From AC-37 sp034663685 (GTDB lineage Bacteria; Actinomycetota; Thermoleophilia; Solirubrobacterales; Thermoleophilaceae), in assembly GCA_034663685.1 (NCBI GenBank), contig JAXDJC010000037.1, positions 1 to 19,155 on the forward strand: DNA of 19,155 nt, written 5' to 3'. The notes beneath the pieces were generated by a model. The model was given only the letters and a program-made list of their open reading frames with translations. It did not search any database and had not been told where the DNA came from. A program made the position numbers and the translations under genes. The number at the start of each line of letters is the position of its first letter. Position 1 is the first letter of the stretch. This document shows, piece by piece, positions 16,862-19,155 of this stretch.

Positions 16862-17695
16862 TCAGCGGCGCCGCACCCGCACCACCCTGCTGGTGGCCAC
16901 CGGGCTCCAGCCGTCCGGCCCGACCAGGACCACGCGCGCGCGGGCGGAGCCGGGCACGCGGAAGTCCGCCCGCGAGAGGTAGTCGAGCCGGCCGGCCGCG
17001 GCCGGCCACCAGCCGAAGCGATCGCGCAGGTCGAGCTGGAGCAGCACCCGGGCACCGGGCGCAGCCGGGGAGACCATCACCTGCACGCCGCCCCGCGTCG
17101 CTCGCACGTGCAGGCGCCGGTCGGTCACGAGCACGGTGCGGCTGACGCTTGCTTCGGCGCCCACCTTCGCCCGGTACTCACCGGTCCTGTCGGCCGTCAC
17201 CGCGGCGCTCCACGACCCGTCCGCCGCGGGCCAGGCCGTCGCGATCGCGGCGAAGCCGCCGCCCGTGTCGTGCTCGATCGTCACCGGAGCGCCCGGATCG
17301 GCGGTCCGGCCGTTGAGGTCCACGCGGCGCCCGACCGGGATGGCGGCGCTCGGCACCGAGCCGAAGGTGACCCGGCGCACGTCCACCTCGCCGGTCATCC
17401 CCGGATGGACCGTGCAGTGGTACGCGTGCAACCCGGTCGTGCCGAACGCCTGGGTGAAGCGGTCCCCGCCGAACACGTTGCCGGAGTCGAAGGACCCGTC
17501 GTCGGCCGTGATGGTGTGCCGGCGCTCGCTCACGTTGGTCCACTCGACCGCGTCGCCGGGCAGGGCGTCGAGGTGCGAGGGAGCGAACTCCTGGAAGCGC
17601 AGGTCCACCGGGAGCGTGGCCGCCGAGGCGGTCGCCGCCCCGAGGACCAGGACCGCAGCGAGCGAGCCCAGCGCCGCCGCGGCCGCGCGTCTCAT
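16862..17695 (-). CDS. Secreted cupredoxin (plastocyanin-like) with C-terminal beta domain
   Basis: 277 residues. Signal peptide at about 1-25 (MRRAAAAALGSLAAVLVLG, cleavage after ATASA). The cupredoxin domain (about 28-112) has type 1 copper ligands H60 (RRHTITA) and C94-x2-H97-x2-M100 (HCTVHPGM). Residues about 115-277 are beta-rich with Gly/Ala/Asp spacing typical of one or two Ig-like modules, and the protein ends in a basic RVVRVRRR. ATG 17695 overlaps the multicopper oxidase stop as ATGA, so the genes are co-translated. It probably acts outside the membrane as an electron carrier or copper binder paired with the upstream oxidase. Further upstream in-frame starts lie inside the oxidase and would spoil the signal peptide. 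Confidence 0.87.
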   Translation of the reverse strand: MRRAAAAALGSLAAVLVLGAATASAATLPVDLRFQEFAPSHLDALPGDAVEWTNVSERRHTITADDGSFDSGNVFGGDRFTQAFGTTGLHAYHCTVHPGMTGEVDVRRVTFGSVPSAAIPVGRRVDLNGRTADPGAPVTIEHDTGGGFAAIATAWPAADGSWSAAVTADRTGEYRAKVGAEASVSRTVLVTDRRLHVRATRGGVQVMVSPAAPGARVLLQLDLRDRFGWWPAAAGRLDYLSRADFRVPGSARARVVLVGPDGWSPVATSRVVRVRRR

Positions 17696-18624
17696 CGCGA
17701 GACCCGGTAGAGCCCGATCATCCCGCGCATCATGTGGTCCTCCACGTGGCAGTGATAGAGCCACGTGCCCGGCGCGGTCTCGCGCCAGCGGAAGCGGAAG
17801 CTCTCCGCCGGCCCCACGGTCTGGGTGTCCCGCGTGACGCCCCCCGGCGCGCGCCAGCGGTGCCCGTGCACGTGGAACGTGTGGAAGTCCGAGCCCATCG
17901 CCATCACGTCCCACTGGACCGTCTCGCCCACCTTCGCGCGGTACACCGGCGTGTTGCCCACGAAGGCACGCCCGTTGATCGCCATGAAGTTCTTGCCGAA
18001 CGGCGAGAAGACCACCTGGAACTCACGATCGGGCGCCCGCTCCCGCGCGCCGAGTATCGACAGCATCCCGAACAGCCCGCCGTGGATCGAGTCGTCCATC
18101 GAGGGCGAGTGATCGTGGTAGGGCCAGACCCCGGCCGAGTCGCGGCCGGCGGTCAGGTGGTAGGTCCAGGTCTTGCCGGGCTTGACCTCCGCGTCGCCCC
18201 CCGAGAAGCCGGGCACGTACGCGCCGTCCGAGCTGGGCGGGTAGTGGACCCCGTGGAAGTGCATCGAGTGCGGGTCGCTGCGCAGCATGTCCTTGTTCTT
18301 GAAGTGGATCCGGATCTGGTCGCCCACGCGCGCGCGGATCAGCGGCCCCGGGATCAGCGTGCCGTCCGAGCTCGAGCGAGCGGAGTTGGCGAGCGGCTTG
18401 CGCCAGCCGGGGCTGTAGCGGCGGTAGACCACCGTCGGGAAGATCGCCTCGGAGGGATCCACCTCCATCCCGGAGATCGCATCGCGGCCGTTGGGCGCCA
18501 CGTTCCAGGCCGTGGGTACCGCCGCGACCCAGAAGTCGCGCACCCTCGCGGCGGCCGGCGCCGCGCTGAAAAGCACGAGGGCCCCGGCGCACGCCAGGGC
18601 CCTCGCGATCGTCTGCTTCGTCAA
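17692..18624 (-). CDS. Two-domain multicopper oxidase (small laccase type)
   Basis: 310 residues with a signal peptide (about 1-26, ending SAAPAAA). All trinuclear-cluster histidines are present: HFHG (H122, H124), YHDH (H170, H172), HTFHVH (H251, H253) and HCHVEDHMMRGM (H291, H293). The type 1 site is complete in domain 2 (H248, C292, H297, M302) and absent from domain 1, where YHDH replaces the HCH seen in sites with copper. This is the plan of two-domain bacterial laccases, which work as trimers. Substrate could be phenols, Cu(I), Mn(II) or a partner cupredoxin. The start is TTG 18624 with AGGGG upstream, seven bases after the preceding stop. Copper nitrite reductase is excluded by the motif set. 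Confidence 0.93.
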   Translation of the reverse strand: MTKQTIARALACAGALVLFSAAPAAARVRDFWVAAVPTAWNVAPNGRDAISGMEVDPSEAIFPTVVYRRYSPGWRKPLANSARSSSDGTLIPGPLIRARVGDQIRIHFKNKDMLRSDPHSMHFHGVHYPPSSDGAYVPGFSGGDAEVKPGKTWTYHLTAGRDSAGVWPYHDHSPSMDDSIHGGLFGMLSILGARERAPDREFQVVFSPFGKNFMAINGRAFVGNTPVYRAKVGETVQWDVMAMGSDFHTFHVHGHRWRAPGGVTRDTQTVGPAESFRFRWRETAPGTWLYHCHVEDHMMRGMIGLYRVSR

Positions 18625-18631
18625 CTTTCCC

Positions 18632-19155
18632 CTAGCGGACGTGGACCATCGCCTGCATCTGCGGGTGGATGATGCACATGAAGTACAGGTTCTTGCCCTT
18701 GGGGGCCGTCACCTTGAGGTCCTGGGTGTCGCCCTTCGCATTGCCGAAGATTGCCGAGTCGCCGGGGCGATCGACGTTCGGAGCGGTGTCCTGTCCCGTT
18801 CCGTTCTCCAGAAAGTTGAACTTGGGCGGCCCCTGCTGGTTCGGGTCGGCGCCGTGGGCGTCGGAGAGCGTCTTGCAGATCTTGCAGTCGTTGAGCTGCT
18901 TGAGGGTCTTCGGGGCGTCCTTCGGGTTCACGATCGAGAACGAGTGCGGGCCCTCGTCAGCGGCGAGCTGGATGAGGTGGATCGTGCCACCTGACTTGAC
19001 GGTGTAGTCGTCCCGCTGCCAGCGCAGACCATCCTGCACGTAGCGGTTGATGACCACCTTTTGCGACGTGACCGCCCTGATCGCGACCGTGGTCGGCGGC
19101 GTGGTGGCCGCGAGGGCCGAGACCCCGCCGGCAAGGGCGAGGCTGAGCACGGCAA
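18632..19155 (-). CDS. Secreted cupredoxin with an inserted CxxC segment (5' partial)
   Basis: At least 172 residues; the frame is open to the right edge, so the true start is probably outside. The visible N-terminus (VLSLALAGGVSALAA) is the hydrophobic core and cleavage site of a signal peptide. Type 1 copper ligands are the His of GPHSFSIV and the C-x2-H-x2-M of FMCIIHPQM near the C-terminus. Between them is a long insertion with a CxxC (NDCKICKTL) and a Gly/Asn/Pro-rich stretch, unusual for a plastocyanin. It is the first visible gene of a three-gene copper operon and lies seven bases before the oxidase start. GTG at 19150 is in frame but too far into the signal peptide to be trusted. Confidence 0.85.
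   Translation of the reverse strand, partial: AVLSLALAGGVSALAATTPPTTVAIRAVTSQKVVINRYVQDGLRWQRDDYTVKSGGTIHLIQLAADEGPHSFSIVNPKDAPKTLKQLNDCKICKTLSDAHGADPNQQGPPKFNFLENGTGQDTAPNVDRPGDSAIFGNAKGDTQDLKVTAPKGKNLYFMCIIHPQMQAMVHVR

Noticed and set aside
17692..18624. Copper nitrite reductase (NirK)
   Set aside because: The motifs are those of a trinuclear-cluster oxidase (HxHG, HxH, HxxHxH, HCHxxxHxxxxM) with type 1 copper in domain 2 only, unlike NirK.

Overview
This is a very GC-rich bacterial window (GC-dominated third codon positions, frequent GTG/TTG starts). Gene content points to a high-GC actinobacterium. The best guess is class Thermoleophilia (Solirubrobacterales or a relative), based on the DnaK-GrpE-DnaJ-CbpM-ClpB order, a MEDS/anti-sigma ATPase beside a sigma factor, DUF4337, a c-di-AMP riboswitch on an M23 peptidase gene and small two-domain laccases. 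That placement is inference; no 16S rRNA or other phylogenetic marker is present.

Layout. (1) 1-4654, minus strand: a tightly packed chaperone operon, dnaK-grpE-dnaJ-cbpM-clpB. Every junction overlaps or abuts, and clpB runs off the left edge. (2) 4723-6564, plus strand: a sigma-70 family sigma factor, divergent from dnaK, then a MEDS-domain/anti-sigma-type ATPase with a probably leaderless start. (3) 6746-7978, plus strand: a 45-residue membrane microprotein coupled to a zinc-ribbon thioredoxin, then a DUF4337-like membrane protein whose best-placed start codon is ATC. (4) 8126-12555, plus strand: a lone CheY-like receiver whose stop overlaps the start of a 1332-residue hybrid histidine kinase (membrane region, 3 PAS, HisKA, HATPase, 2 REC, Hpt). 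(5) 12618-12918, minus strand: tRNA-Arg(ACG) and a 67-residue zinc-ribbon protein. (6) 13044-15799: a glycan-type ABC exporter (permease and ATPase, minus) divergent from a GT2 glycosyltransferase (plus). The 247-bp spacer holds a 22-bp palindrome and a 33-bp tandem repeat. (7) 15796-16570, minus strand: an M23/LytM peptidase preceded by a clear ydaO-type c-di-AMP riboswitch. (8) 16655-16796: a possible 38-residue ORF whose start codon lies in the loop of a 51-bp imperfect palindrome. (9) 16862-19155, minus strand: a secreted copper-protein operon (cupredoxin, two-domain multicopper oxidase, cupredoxin with a C-terminal beta domain), cut by the right edge.

Together these are proteostasis, stress signalling, redox and cell-envelope functions. 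Several intergenic regions share a -10 element of the form CTACNNT placed sensibly before a gene, which supports many of the promoter calls. The items most worth a second look are the copper operon, the riboswitch-controlled LytM gene, the structured leader before the microprotein/thioredoxin pair, the ATC start, and the 38-codon ORF with its palindrome.
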